DNA from: Galdieria partita
Lineage: Eukaryota; Rhodophyta; Bangiophyceae; Galdieriales; Galdieriaceae
Assembly (NCBI GenBank): GCA_025991245.1
Contig: BQMJ01000055.1
Coordinates: 119,595-183,594 of the forward strand
Reading direction: 5' to 3'
Length of the DNA stretch: 64,000 nucleotides
A program made the position numbers and the translations under genes. Positions 10,216 to 20,028 of the stretch are shown one piece after another. Numbering within the stretch: the first letter of the stretch is position 1; every line of letters starts with the position of its first letter. The notes under the pieces are model-generated. The model saw only the letters and a list, made by a program, of their open reading frames with translations. It was not told the origin of the DNA and made no database searches.

Positions 10216-12677
10216 ATGAAGATTCCTATCGATGATCTTATCGTATATTTTCCCTATCCATTTATATATCCTGAACAATATTTATATATGAAAGAACTAA
10301 AGAAAACACTGGACGCAGGTGGACACTGTATACTCGAAATGCCAACTGGTACAGGAAAGACAGTCACTTTGCTTTCTTTTTTTGTTGCTTATCGTGCAGC
10401 GCGCAAGTCTATCGGAAAGCTGATTTACTGTACTCGTACTGTAGGAGAAATAGATAAAGTTCTAGAAGAACTTGAACGAGTATTAGCATACAGAAGAGAT
10501 TGTAACGTAGATGTTGCTTCCGAAAGTCAACTTGTTGCAGTGGGCCTTACCACTAGAAGAAACCTTTGCCTACATCCAGCAGTAAAAGATTCCGAAACCA
10601 GAGAAGAAGCAGATTCCAAATGCAGATCTCTTACTGCTTCTTGGATAAGAGAAAGTGCCACTTCAAGAAGCTCCGATTCTTTGTGTCGCTATTATGAAAC
10701 TTTGCAACAGAAGGGCGAACTATTTCAAATTCCTCCCGGTGTATATTCTATGTCATCTTTAAACGCTTTTGGTGAAGAACAAGGAATCTGTCCTTATTTT
10801 ACTGCCAGGAGATCTTTACAATATGCTTCCATTATTGTTTATAACTATCATTATTTATTGGTAAGTAGGTATTTGCGAGCCAGTGAAAAACGGTTAGATA
10901 TTATTCAGTTGAGGAGATTGGTAAATGTCTTACTCTTGTTGATAGGATCCCAAAATTGCTCGAATGATTTCCACTGAGCTGGAACGAGATTGTGTTGTTG
11001 TGTTCGATGAAGCTCATAATATAGACGATGTCTGTATTGAAACGATGAGTGTTCATTTGAAGAGGGATACGATTCAACGTTGTTATCAGAATTTGAGTCA
11101 TCTTTCTGGACTTATACAAGATGTCAAAGATAGGAATGCCCAACAACTTCAAGAAGAATATCAAAGAGTTCTCAATGGAATATCATATTTGCCAAGTTCC
11201 GAAACGGATGCCTTGTCGGTTGCACCTATTCTTTCCGACTCGGCCTTACAAGAAACCATTCCTGGAAATATTCGCAAGGCAGAACATTTTCTTCGTTTCC
11301 TTCGTAGAATATTGGAATATATCCAAAATGTTATGCAGCGCAATGTAGCCACTCAGGAGACAACTTGGGCATTTTTGCAGTCAATGGCGAGTTTATTGCA
11401 ATCAGATTTTAGGGCTTTGAAATTCTCGTCGGATCGTCTCCAATCTCTTATTCAAACCTTGCAAATAACACATCTGTTGGAATTTCAACCTCTTCAAACT
11501 TTGGCAGATTTCGTTACTATTCTGGGTTCTTATCCAACGGGGAACGCATTTGTTGTCATTTTTGAGCCTTATGATGAAAGATATCCTTCTATTCCCGATC
11601 CCTTATTGCAATTGGCTTGTTTGGATGCCTCCTTAGCTATGCAGCCTGTCTTTTCGCGTTTTCGTTCTGTCATTCTTACTTCTGGAACAATTTCACCCAT
11701 CGAGCTATATTCCCGAATACTTATGTTTACTCCAGTGACAGCCAAAAGTCTAACAATGAGCTTTCAACGAAGAAATGTTTGTCCCATGATAGTAACTAGA
11801 GGGTCCGATCAATTACCTATCAGTTCCAAGTATGATTATCGTCATGATCCATCCGTAGTGAGAAATTATGGAACTTTAGTAATGGAAATGGCGAGAATGG
11901 TGCCCGATGGGTTGGTTTGTTTCTTCACAAGTTATGTTTATATGGAAACAATGATTCAGTTATGGCATGAAATGGGAATCATTAAAAGGATATCCGAATA
12001 TAAGTTGATATTTATTGAAACTCCAGATAACTTGGAGTGCACATTGGCATTGAAAAATTATCGGAAAGCATGTGACTGTGGCAGAGGCGCCATATTTATG
12101 TGTGTTGCTAGAGGAAAGGTGGCAGAAGGAATAGATTTTGATAGACATTATGGACGCTGCGTCATTGTGTTGGGAGTCCCCTTTCAATATACTGAATCTC
12201 GCGTACTTCGTGCTCGATTGGAGTTTCTTCGAACGAACCTTCAAATAAGCGAAGGAGATTTTTTGAGTTTTGATGCAGTGCGACAAGCTGCACAGTGTAT
12301 AGGAAGAGTCATTCGTTCCAAAACAGACTATGGAATCATGGTATTTGCTGATAAGAGGTAAGGCCTTTATTGAAATGGAACTGTCTTGTATAACATGAAC
12401 GGTCAGATTCAACAGACCCGATAAAAAGAACAAATTACCCAAATGGGTACTTCAGTTTCTGGACGATGCGCACTGTGACTTGTCAGTCGATATGGCAGTC
12501 AGCATAGCCAGTGCTTTCTTGAAACAAATTGCTCAACCTTTCTACGCAGATAATGCAACAGGAGTAGCTCTCATTAGTGAAGAGCAGCTGCTTCATTGGA
12601 TGGAAACCAATGATAAGAAATTGGATTCATTTGAATACTCTCATTATCTTCATACTTCCAGCGTATCACAAGGATGA
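10216..12677 (+). CDS. XPD/ERCC2/RAD3 DNA helicase, TFIIH subunit
   Basis: Exons 10216-10860, 10946-12357 and 12407-12677, with introns of 85 and 49 nt; 775 residues, close to the 760 of human XPD. The N-terminus is MKIPIDDLIVYFPY with PEQYLYMKELK. Walker A is MPTGTGKT (42-49) and the DEAH box is FDEAHNID (about 235-242). The four iron-sulfur cysteines are present (NLCLHP, SKCRSL, SLCRYYE, GICPYF). Later motifs include TSGTISPIELY, ARGKVAEGIDF and QAAQCIGRVIRSKTDYG. XPD opens DNA in nucleotide excision repair and is structural in transcription initiation by TFIIH. The start is 80 bp after the previous stop. Splicing restores DPKIARM and FNRPDKKNKLP across the two junctions, as in human XPD. 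Confidence 0.97.
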
Positions 12678-12736
12678 AGAAAGGGTATGCACTCGCAACG
12701 AGTATGGTTTCCTTCCCAATTGAAAAGACACTTGGT

Positions 12737-12892
12737 CTACTCAGATGTATTCTTTTTACTTGATGTCATGTTTCCCAGTTCTTTTGCTTTGTGCAGTGAA
12801 AGATGCATAGAAATATAACCCATAGAAAATAGAGCAACGATGCCTACAATGGAAAACAAATAAACTTGGCGTCCACCCTGTCGAAATAGTTT
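12737..12892 (-). other. Possible small membrane-protein exon downstream of LpxD
   Basis: On the minus strand a splice-acceptor-like GCATAG is followed by a 51-codon open frame ending TAG at 12737. It opens with KLFRQGGRQ and continues into one strong membrane segment (VYLFSIVGIVALFSMGYISM). The tail is charged. There is no ATG at its beginning, so it must be a downstream exon. Splicing from a GTGGAG donor inside the last LpxD exon would join it in frame and replace the normal LpxD tail with a membrane anchor. It could also belong to a separate small gene whose first exon I cannot see. Confidence 0.3.
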
Positions 12893-12910
12893 CTATGCAC
12901 ATTTCAGATA

Positions 12911-13894
12911 TCAGTAAAGACTGTCGTCCGAAGGTTCCCCTGAAAACTCCACCTTTTGATTCCCAGGAGCTGATTGACCAGGAGTAACATATGACTTTGC
13001 AAGATTTCTGATAGCCAGAAGCTCCTTTTTCCACGAATGAATATCTTGAGCTGGGAAACCTGCCCATACAGTGTCACTGGGTGCATTCTTGGTCAGTATC
13101 GAACATGCAGCAATATCAACATGATCTCCAACCTTGAAAAATAAAAATCAAAGTCATATCCTAGTTATAAACATAAAAAACCAACCGTCACGTGATCGAC
13201 AACTCCACTGCGTCCAGCTAAACGAACAAAACTACCTAACGTAACACTACCAGCCAGTCCTGCTTGTCCACAAATAAAGGCAGGACCTTTTATGTGAACA
13301 TTGTGGCCAATTTGAACTAAATTATCTATCTTCGTGAGATCGCCTATCACAGTGTCGCGCCAACTTCCACGATCAATACAGCTGTTCGCTCCAATTTCGA
13401 CATCATTCCCAACAATAACCTGGCGAGTTTGTGGCTTCTTTACAACATTATTATTCTCGTCAAAATAAAAACCAAATCCGTCCTTGGATACATTTTTAAG
13501 ACATAAAAAGCCCCCTAATGTAACAATGAAACCTACTTGTCCGATACAAACACCGCTATGAATCACACAACGATCACCAATGCGACAATTTTCAAGAGTA
13601 ACGTTGCAGCCAACTGTACAGTCTGCACCAACACTAACAAAAGGTCCAACAACAGTGTTAGCGCCGATTTTAGTACCTTTGCCTATCTAACAAGAAATCA
13701 AAAAGCCTTAGTTAGAACAAGTTCGCAAGTACCACAGCGGCCCGATGAACAACACAGTGTGGATCAAGCAAAGCCTCGTCACTGACTTCTGCTTCAGAAT
13801 GTATCACAGCAAAATTTCTTGTCAAGCAATTAATAAGAGAGCCACAAAACAAAGTAGAAGAGGAAACCAACCTACTGATTCTGTACTCTCCCAT
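12911..13894 (-). CDS. LpxD-type UDP-3-O-acylglucosamine N-acyltransferase
   Basis: Four exons: 13733-13894, 13537-13686, 13186-13482, 12911-13132; introns 46, 54 and 53 nt; 276 residues. After an N-terminal presequence-like stretch of ~30 residues, hexapeptide repeats run through the protein ([26 protein letters not shown]). The LpxD signatures are [29 protein letters not shown], and [12 protein letters not shown] with the catalytic histidine at about 164. The C-terminus has [18 protein letters not shown]. The enzyme adds the second acyl chain in lipid A precursor synthesis. Plants carry similar mitochondrial genes of bacterial descent, and the presequence suggests the same location. The 54-nt intron is a multiple of three with no stop, so only homology (Q|DGFGF) reveals it. 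Confidence 0.9.
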
Positions 13895-14317
13895 GGCAGA
13901 TGCCAAAAGATCCTTCAGAACGAATTTCAGATAATGAAATCAAAAAATATTAAAGTTTTCAGCACAAAATACAACCCAAAGTTTAAATGAAGCAACTCCA
14001 AAAGAAATATATCATTAAATTTTTCTTGTTATATTGTATATGAATACAAAATTATAATAAAATGATTTGTAATAAAAGTTTCTTCTTAGGAAGTAGAAGG
14101 CCTTAGAGTAGCTTCTTGATTTATTGAAACAAAATAATTTATCAGTGTTCTAATTAATTTTTTACACAGAAGTAGATACCAGCAACTTGTAAATATTTTT
14201 GAATTTTTTATAATTCTATTTTATAACTGAGCAATATTAAATTTTAAAAGTTTGTATTATTTAAAAGTTCTTTTCGTTATCGAAGTGTGGGATTCATTCT
14301 TCTGGCGGGAAGCTGTC
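13895..14317. other. AT-rich intergenic region between divergent genes
   Basis: About 420 bp between the starts of LpxD (leftward) and cytochrome b5 (rightward). It is very AT-rich, with runs of A and T. I see no open frame, RNA gene or repeat in it. It presumably contains both promoters. Confidence 0.5.
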
Positions 14318-14808
14318 ATGTTGAGTGCTATATTTGCTTTGATAGTTTTGATTCTAGCTATTTATTTTGTTTTTTCATCGTTTCGGAGGGAAAGCAAGCA
14401 GAAAGAAATTGCAACTGGTGATAAGCTTACGAAACCTTCGAAGTCTTCTTTCTACAGTGTAAGATGCGTAGAATAAGTTGGGTTTTTAGTGAATTTGGTT
14501 AGGCTAAACACAAGTTTACGTCAGCTGAAGTATCTTTTCATAATCATCGAGATGACCTATGGCTTGTGATAGACAGAAAAGTTTATGATTTTACGTCCTT
14601 CGTAGAGGACCACCCTGGTGGCGATGCCATTTTAAGGTATGCTGGTGGCGATGCCACGGTTGGTTTTAAAGGTCCACAACATCCTGCTCGAGTGTGGGAT
14701 ATGGTAATATTGTAATTTTCTGTTTGCTTCTAGTTTCGGTCTTAAGTTCTTGAACAACTTTATTTAGATACCTGAATATTTCATTGGTGAACTAGAGAGT
14801 CCGTGAAA
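14318..14808 (+). CDS. N-terminally anchored cytochrome b5
   Basis: Exons 14318-14458, 14503-14703 and 14770-14808 (introns 44 and 66 nt), 126 residues. The first ~22 residues form one membrane segment (MLSAIFALIVLILAIYFVF) followed by a basic stretch. The heme-binding domain runs from about 50 to 120. The axial histidines are in EDHPGGDAIL (H84) and in GPQHPARVW (H107), with LWLVIDRKVYDF before them. The last exon gives IPEYFIGEL, the usual end of the fold. Most ER cytochrome b5 proteins are anchored by a C-terminal tail. Here the anchor is N-terminal, which places the heme domain on the other side of the linker but still probably in the cytosol. It supplies electrons to desaturases or P450-type enzymes; the partner is not evident. 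Confidence 0.88.
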
Positions 14809-15157
14809 ATAGAATGTTGTGATTTGACTTTATCGATAAGCTGTCCTTTGCAATTTTCTGAAAACACTCGTTCTGTATTTCTTTCATTACCAGGCCTCAT
14901 GAGAATTATACACAAATAAATTGAGTTTTTGATAGAGGAGAGAACCAAAGTTCTTCTATGTTCAATCTAGTAAAACATGTTATTCAATATTACCTTTGAG
15001 TATTCTGTTACAACTATGTCATGACAATTTTCCCTGGATGGTGTTTTTTTACCATACAATAACGAGTTGACAAGTATTGACTCTCTCCAATGATATATCT
15101 TAGTATTTTTCGCTAGTTGATGAATTGATCATCAGTCACTTGAGAGTGTTCTAGAGA
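14809..15157. other. Intergenic region between tandem genes
   Basis: About 350 bp between the cytochrome b5 stop and the isopentenyl-diphosphate isomerase start, both rightward. No open frame or RNA structure is evident. It should hold the terminator of the first gene and the promoter of the second. Confidence 0.45.
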
Positions 15158-15988
15158 ATGATGATTCGACCCCACCCACATTCTCTAGTTGCTGTATCCA
15201 CGGCAGTTTGGCGACGTTGCTGTAGTGGTATCCATTTTGTTCGTCTCATGACACAGTGTTCAAGAAATGGTTCTGTCCATAGTAGTTTAGAAGAGGATTT
15301 AAAAGGAGCAGATGAGGAACAACGTGAATTGATGGGAGAACAAGTTATATTGGTTTCACCTTGTGATGAGGTTCAAGGCTTTGCTTCTAAAGCGGAAGCC
15401 CATCATATTAGTAGTGGATTGCTATTACATCGTGCCTTTAGTGTATTCCTTTTTGATTCTCATAGGAGACTTTTGTTACAACAACGTGCTGGTACAAAGA
15501 TAACTTTTCCTTTGTATTGGACCAATACTTGTTGTAGTCATCCTCTATATAGTATCAAGGAAGAGTTATCGAGTGATGGAGTCAAACATGCGGCAAAGAG
15601 AAAGTTGTATCAAGAACTGGGCATTTCTCCTGAAGCACTATCCGTGGAAGACTTTCGATATCTCACGCGTATCCACTATCGTGCTATGAGCGATTCTATA
15701 TGGGGTGAACATGAAATTGATTATATTCTCTTTGTTGTGAAAGACGTTGAACTGAATCCTTGTAAGAATGAGGTGGAAGCCGTACACTATATAGATATGG
15801 AACAACTACAATCTTGGTTATCTCAAGCCAAGTCGAACTCGTCCCAGATAAGATTAACTCCTTGGTTCACTTTTATTGCAGAACATTTTCTCTTTGATTG
15901 GTGGAAGCAGTTGGAAACGGATCAGTTATTCCAAGTAACGGATAAGGACCACATTTATAGGGCATCTCATTCTTTATTCCAAGCGTGA
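15158..15988 (+). CDS. Isopentenyl-diphosphate delta-isomerase, type I
   Basis: Single exon, 276 residues. The Nudix-type isomerase fold is clear: HRAFSVFLFD at ~91-100, the active-site cysteine in TNTCCSHPL (C125/C126), AAKRKLYQELGI, and the acidic WGEHEIDYILF motif with the catalytic glutamate at about 184-186. The protein interconverts isopentenyl and dimethylallyl diphosphate, using divalent metal, for all isoprenoids. About 40 N-terminal residues precede the conserved region; they are rich in Arg, Ser, His and Val and lack acidic residues, which suggests a transit peptide to plastid or mitochondrion. The second in-frame Met at 31 could give a cytosolic form, as described for plant IDI genes. 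The start is the first of two adjacent ATGs. Confidence 0.95.
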   Translation: MMIRPHPHSLVAVSTAVWRRCCSGIHFVRLMTQCSRNGSVHSSLEEDLKGADEEQRELMGEQVILVSPCDEVQGFASKAEAHHISSGLLLHRAFSVFLFDSHRRLLLQQRAGTKITFPLYWTNTCCSHPLYSIKEELSSDGVKHAAKRKLYQELGISPEALSVEDFRYLTRIHYRAMSDSIWGEHEIDYILFVVKDVELNPCKNEVEAVHYIDMEQLQSWLSQAKSNSSQIRLTPWFTFIAEHFLFDWWKQLETDQLFQVTDKDHIYRASHSLFQA

Positions 15989-16039
15989 AATTCATCAATC
16001 ATATTTTATATCTACACAAACATAAATACATGAAACCCA

Positions 16040-17264
16040 TTATTCAAAACTATCATATGAAGAAGAAATATAACTAAAGCAAACCCCTTCAGGACACAAT
16101 TGGACCAACAAATTCTTCCAGTTCTTATTTTCTCTGTTGAATATTTTTTTGTGATTGGTATTATTTCTTTTCCACAGTCTTCTTTTGAGAGAATCTCCTA
16201 AAGCTTGGGCTACTTGAAATGCATCCCATAAAAGTTCCCCTTTCCTCTTCCTTTTGTTCAAAATAAGCCTTCTTCTCCTCCTCCTTTCCACAGGACTCGT
16301 TTCATCCCCATGACGATTCCCTTTGTTTCCATGAAGATAATATTTTTCCAATAATAAGAATTCTTCAACTACCCAAGCACCATCTGCTACTTGAAATACT
16401 GGAATTTCCACAGTTTTCAAAGTTTCTTGTGGTTGCTTTTCTGTACTTTGTGGTCGTTGCTTTGGTTTCATAACATGAATACATTGTCGAAAGGTTCGAA
16501 AATAGTCCCTTGTCAAACCACTCTGTCGGTCGTATTCCGTTTGTCGTGCAGTCCCATAAAATACTCCCAAATGTCTTTGAGATTCCAAACTATTCGGTGG
16601 AAATATGGACCAGTTTTGTTCCACGTCAAACCAGGAAGACTGCAAACCGTCTTCTACTAGTTGTCTTGCTTGTTCGTCATTGAGACACTGACTAGAAGGT
16701 AATCTCTCCGCAACAACTTCTAAGCTCCTTACTAAGTTGCAAGGTAGTTTCCCAGGGGGTGGTGCTTCGTATAAAACCAGATATCGGATTCTGAATTGAC
16801 TGCAAGTAAATTGAAACCAACTAGCCAATACAGTTTGGTTTTCAGGGAACCAGTGTAACTAGAGTTTAGTTGAGAAAACGAATCGATATGCTTCTGTTCA
16901 TACCTCTAAGAATTCGTTTCTCACGAGGTCATAAGCGAATCTCCTACATCTAGCTCTACAAGTTGGAATCCAAAGAGAAGAGAGTACAAGATGATAATTA
17001 GAAAATGACTGTTGGGTCATATTGAGTAGACAAGTGAATGGGAGAGATTGGACTACGTACGTATCCTATGAGCATATGGTTGACTACTCCCACACAAACG
17101 AATAGTTGTTCCACCGTCTTTAACTCACTATCGATGACCATTCTGTGTCTCAAAACCATGGAGGAAGAAAGAAAAGCGGAAGAAATAGTTGGTTCTTCTC
17201 TCTTCAGTAGCCATTCATAGGCTACTGGATGGGATAACATGGCCAACGAAAAAATATTCGACAT
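16040..17264 (-). CDS. Unrecognised protein, 375 residues, three exons
   Basis: Exons 17061-17264, 16904-17008 and 16040-16858. Introns are 52 nt (GTACGT...CCAACAG) and 45 nt (GTATGA...CTCTAG). Both junctions are phase 0 and restore one continuous frame from ATG 17264. The first ~150 residues look globular, mixed hydrophobic and aromatic (VEQLFVCVGVVNHMLIGY, WFQFTCSQFRIRYLVLYEAP). The middle has RQSGLTRDYFRTFRQ. The last ~100 residues are strongly basic (RRRRRRLILNKRKRKG), so nuclear or nucleolar location is plausible. I do not recognise the family. A very weak similarity of the central block to the SNAPC1/SNAP43 N-terminus was considered but is not strong enough to call. It diverges from the DUF1348 gene with 25 bp between start codons. 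Confidence 0.6.
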
Positions 17265-17289
17265 GTTACCAACGAATATCTAATCGATC

Positions 17290-17936
17290 ATGGCTCCCTT
17301 TTTCTTTATGAGTCGTGTGATTTCTTCCTTATGGACCAAGTCATATCCAAGTATCCCATATAGGGCTCCTATTGGGAAAGGCTTGACAACGAAGCCTACC
17401 AACTCTAGTGAAGAAGAACCTATTCGATATCCTATACCACCATTCACTTTAGAGACAGCCAAACGCAAAGTACAAATAGCAGAGGATGCTTGGAATACAA
17501 AAGACCCAGAAATAGTAGCAAAAGCATATACCGCAGACTCACAATGGCGTAATAGAACAGAATTCTTTACTGGAAGACAAGTACTATCGTCCTCATCTCT
17601 CTCTCTCTTTCCTATTGATCCTTTTTTCTCTTTCCTATAGGCCATCCGAGAGTTTCTACGTAGGAAATGGGCCCATGAGTTGGATTATCGTCTCATGAAG
17701 GAATTGTGGTGCTTTACGGACAATCGAATTTCGGTTCGTTTTGAATATGAATGGCATGATCAACAAGGACAGTGGTATCGTACTCATGGTAATGTCATTG
17801 ACTCCATATCTATATGTTGTTTCTCAATACAATAGGCAATGAACACTGGGAGTTTGATCAACGTGGTTACATGAAACGCCGTGACATGTCTGCCAATGAT
17901 ATTCCTATTCAAGAGTCTCAACGCAAATATGTTTGA
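17290..17936 (+). CDS. DUF1348 family protein (NTF2-like/SnoaL-like fold)
   Basis: Exons 17290-17580, 17641-17788 and 17836-17936 (introns 60 and 47 nt), 179 residues. From about residue 50 the protein follows the DUF1348 pattern almost exactly: [20 protein letters not shown], then [60 protein letters not shown] and [13 protein letters not shown]. Members are single-domain NTF2-like proteins common in bacteria and present in fungi and algae. Their reaction is not established. The extra ~50 residues at the N-terminus contain [19 protein letters not shown], a possible mitochondrial or plastid presequence. The stop lies 16 bp from the convergent LENG1-like gene. Confidence 0.85.
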
Positions 17937-17952
17937 TATAGTTTCTATCTAC

Positions 17953-18645
17953 TCATGGAGGACTTGCTCTCAACTGATTCCATATATTCTTATCCCTTAG
18001 TTGGCTCTTATCTATACGAATAAAACTGGGTTGTCTCTTTCTATCCCGCCGCATAGTTTCCATATCTCGACTATTCTCTTTTCTTTTTCGCTTTCTTTCC
18101 ACTCTTTTCTCTCTGTCTTCCCACTCTTGTACCACTTTCAAAGGATCTTGTTCTTGAATAGACTTTGAACTTTCAATAGCTTGTACCTCCTCCTTCCTTC
18201 TTCTTCCACAAGCATACCAAGGAACTTTTAAACTATCTTTCAAATTATCCTTGATGGTATTGTTCAAACTTGTATTCTTTTTCTCTTTCGTTTCTTTCGC
18301 TTGTCGTTCTTCCTTTTCAAACAACAGGACACGACCACCACCGCTGTCAGCTGCTGCACCCTCATTCTTCTCTTCTTCTCCACGAACTCTCTTTCTCAAC
18401 TTTTCCAACCTACTGTCTCTTTGTCTTTGAATATGTTCCAACTGTCTAAACCCATTCCTTTGTTTCAGTCCATGGCACCCAAGGATATCCACTTACTGTT
18501 CCCGTTGTTCTCTTTCAAAAGCTGCTTCATCTCTTTCAATTCGAGCAATATTCTTACTACTCCAAATATTCCAACTCTATAAAATATCAACTATAACCCT
18601 ATTTTATTCTTCATGATTACTTGCCTTGTGTGGTAACAAGTTCAT
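17953..18645 (-). CDS. LENG1-like protein with CIR-N domain, three exons
   Basis: Exons 18625-18645, 18497-18576 and 17953-18457, 201 residues. The first exon encodes only MNLLPHK. The next begins SWNIWSSKNIARIERDEA, reproducing the CIR-N signature 'MN[IL]LP-x-KSWH-x-x-x-x-x-N-[IV]-A-R-[IV]-x-x-DEA'. The first intron (48 nt) uses a GC donor (AAG|GCAAGT), the second (39 nt) a GT donor. Joining both gives one frame. The rest is a charged, low-complexity, coiled-coil-like sequence rich in Lys, Arg and Glu, ending with RDKNIWNQLRASPP. CIR-N proteins are nuclear and associated with splicing factors or co-repressors. The precise role of LENG1 is unknown. Confidence 0.72.
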
Positions 18646-18677
18646 CAATACTCTCTAATGGAATGCAATGCGTCTCT

Positions 18678-20018
18678 TCAACGATCGATTGTCCATTGTT
18701 GTCTGATTTCTTGCGCTTTTTGCTCTTCTCTTTCTATCACTTGTTCATAAGGTGAAGTTTCTAGTCGTTGATATACTATAGGCTTTAAAATTGTGGATGA
18801 AGACACCGAACGATCTAAGCCTCCCAAGTAAAAGGATACTCTTGGACTAAAATGAGATAAATCAATATCTTTGTTCACCCATCGTCTAGGAGGTGGAGTA
18901 GTGAATAAATAAATGTCACGATGAATATGCGGCCATAATAAACACTTCAACAATTGATAAACAGACTCCAAAGTATCCTTTACATGAAATGATGCTTCCA
19001 TATATATCCCATCTGGAAACTTGACTCTTACGACAACCCAATCACCCACTGAATGAGGTACCATCATGGCTTGTCGCTGTTCTTTGGTCAAAAGCACTGC
19101 TGGTCGTTTCTCTTGTTCAGCTCTCCAAGTATGTAAATCATCCAAAGTAAATTCATAAAAAGACTCTGGCAACTCTACAGCATTGGGATCCAAGTTTCTA
19201 TGGCTCGGTTGGTAGATTCGAAGACGACCATTTTCAAACCACTCAAGAATATCGTCTTGTTTCTCTTCGTCTTGTTGTTCTGTAATGACTCGACATTGCT
19301 TATCATGACTCGTCACCGCTGTTGCCAAATACTCACTGGATTTCTTCTCATTCCTGTCATGACTCTTATCATCTATCTCTTGCGGTGTAGATACTTTACA
19401 CGGCTCCCATATCTTGTCGCTTTCTTGTTCATCCCGATATTCCCAATCCAGTCGAAATAGTATAGAACCTTTTACAATTCCCAAATCTTGCAATCGAGTT
19501 GTTTTCAAGTTTCTTATGGGTTGATTGACATAATACAAAACAGGAAAAGGTTTCTGCTGCGTTGACTGGAAGCTGTTCTCATTCCCTCCAGAAGAAGAAG
19601 CATATTGGCTTTGTACTCTTTCTACAATGGTTTGTAAAGTATCTTGGCCCGTTGCTAAAACTATGCATCGACTTCCCGACTCTTCACTCTTGAGCGACTG
19701 TACAGCAACGGTTATTCTTTGCGAGTCATCCGTTGCAGATGGTTTCATATGTTTTCCTTTAGAAGCTTGTTCTACTCTCAGCTCCAATTGACTATTTGGG
19801 GTTAGGTTGGATAGTCGTATTGGTAAACTGAGGTCTAAAGTCTTTCTACTGATAGGAGAATAGAGTTGATAATGGGTTGGGGAGTTTTCCAGTTGCAACT
19901 TTTGACAAGCTTCTTCTCTAATAGTTGACAATAAAGTGTTGGGTGTTACTTGAATGGATACTTTTTTAGGTTTCCCAACATGACTAGCATCTATGGAGAC
20001 TTGAAAACGTCGACTCAT
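18678..20018 (-). CDS. TUG/ASPSCR1-like UBX-domain protein (p97/CDC48 cofactor)
   Basis: Single exon of 446 residues from ATG 20018 (MSRRFQVSI). Residues ~5-80 match the TUG ubiquitin-like domain (VSIQVTPNTLLSTIREEAC, then YQLYSPISRKTLDLSLPIRLSNLTPNSQLEL in part). A second ubiquitin-like stretch lies at ~105-200. The UBX domain is near the C-terminus: VRVKFPDGIYMEASFHVKDT, VYQLLKCLLW, then YLFTTPPPRRW, typical of the beta-grasp UBX fold. TUG/PUX1-type proteins bind and disassemble CDC48/p97 hexamers and can tether vesicles. The frame stays open upstream to ~20165 without another ATG. The neighbouring deaminase gene starts 10 bp away on the other strand. Confidence 0.82.
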   Translation of the reverse strand: MSRRFQVSIDASHVGKPKKVSIQVTPNTLLSTIREEACQKLQLENSPTHYQLYSPISRKTLDLSLPIRLSNLTPNSQLELRVEQASKGKHMKPSATDDSQRITVAVQSLKSEESGSRCIVLATGQDTLQTIVERVQSQYASSSGGNENSFQSTQQKPFPVLYYVNQPIRNLKTTRLQDLGIVKGSILFRLDWEYRDEQESDKIWEPCKVSTPQEIDDKSHDRNEKKSSEYLATAVTSHDKQCRVITEQQDEEKQDDILEWFENGRLRIYQPSHRNLDPNAVELPESFYEFTLDDLHTWRAEQEKRPAVLLTKEQRQAMMVPHSVGDWVVVRVKFPDGIYMEASFHVKDTLESVYQLLKCLLWPHIHRDIYLFTTPPPRRWVNKDIDLSHFSPRVSFYLGGLDRSVSSSTILKPIVYQRLETSPYEQVIEREEQKAQEIRQQWTIDR

Positions 20019-20028
20019 CCTGAAAGAA

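Noticed and set aside
12911-13086. Alternative minus-strand frames overlapping the LpxD tail
   Set aside because: The spliced LpxD frame gives the conserved C-terminal helix; the other frames show no family pattern there.
16040-17264. SNAPC1/SNAP43 identity for the unrecognised 375-aa protein
   Set aside because: Only a short central stretch is vaguely similar; the N- and C-terminal parts do not support it.
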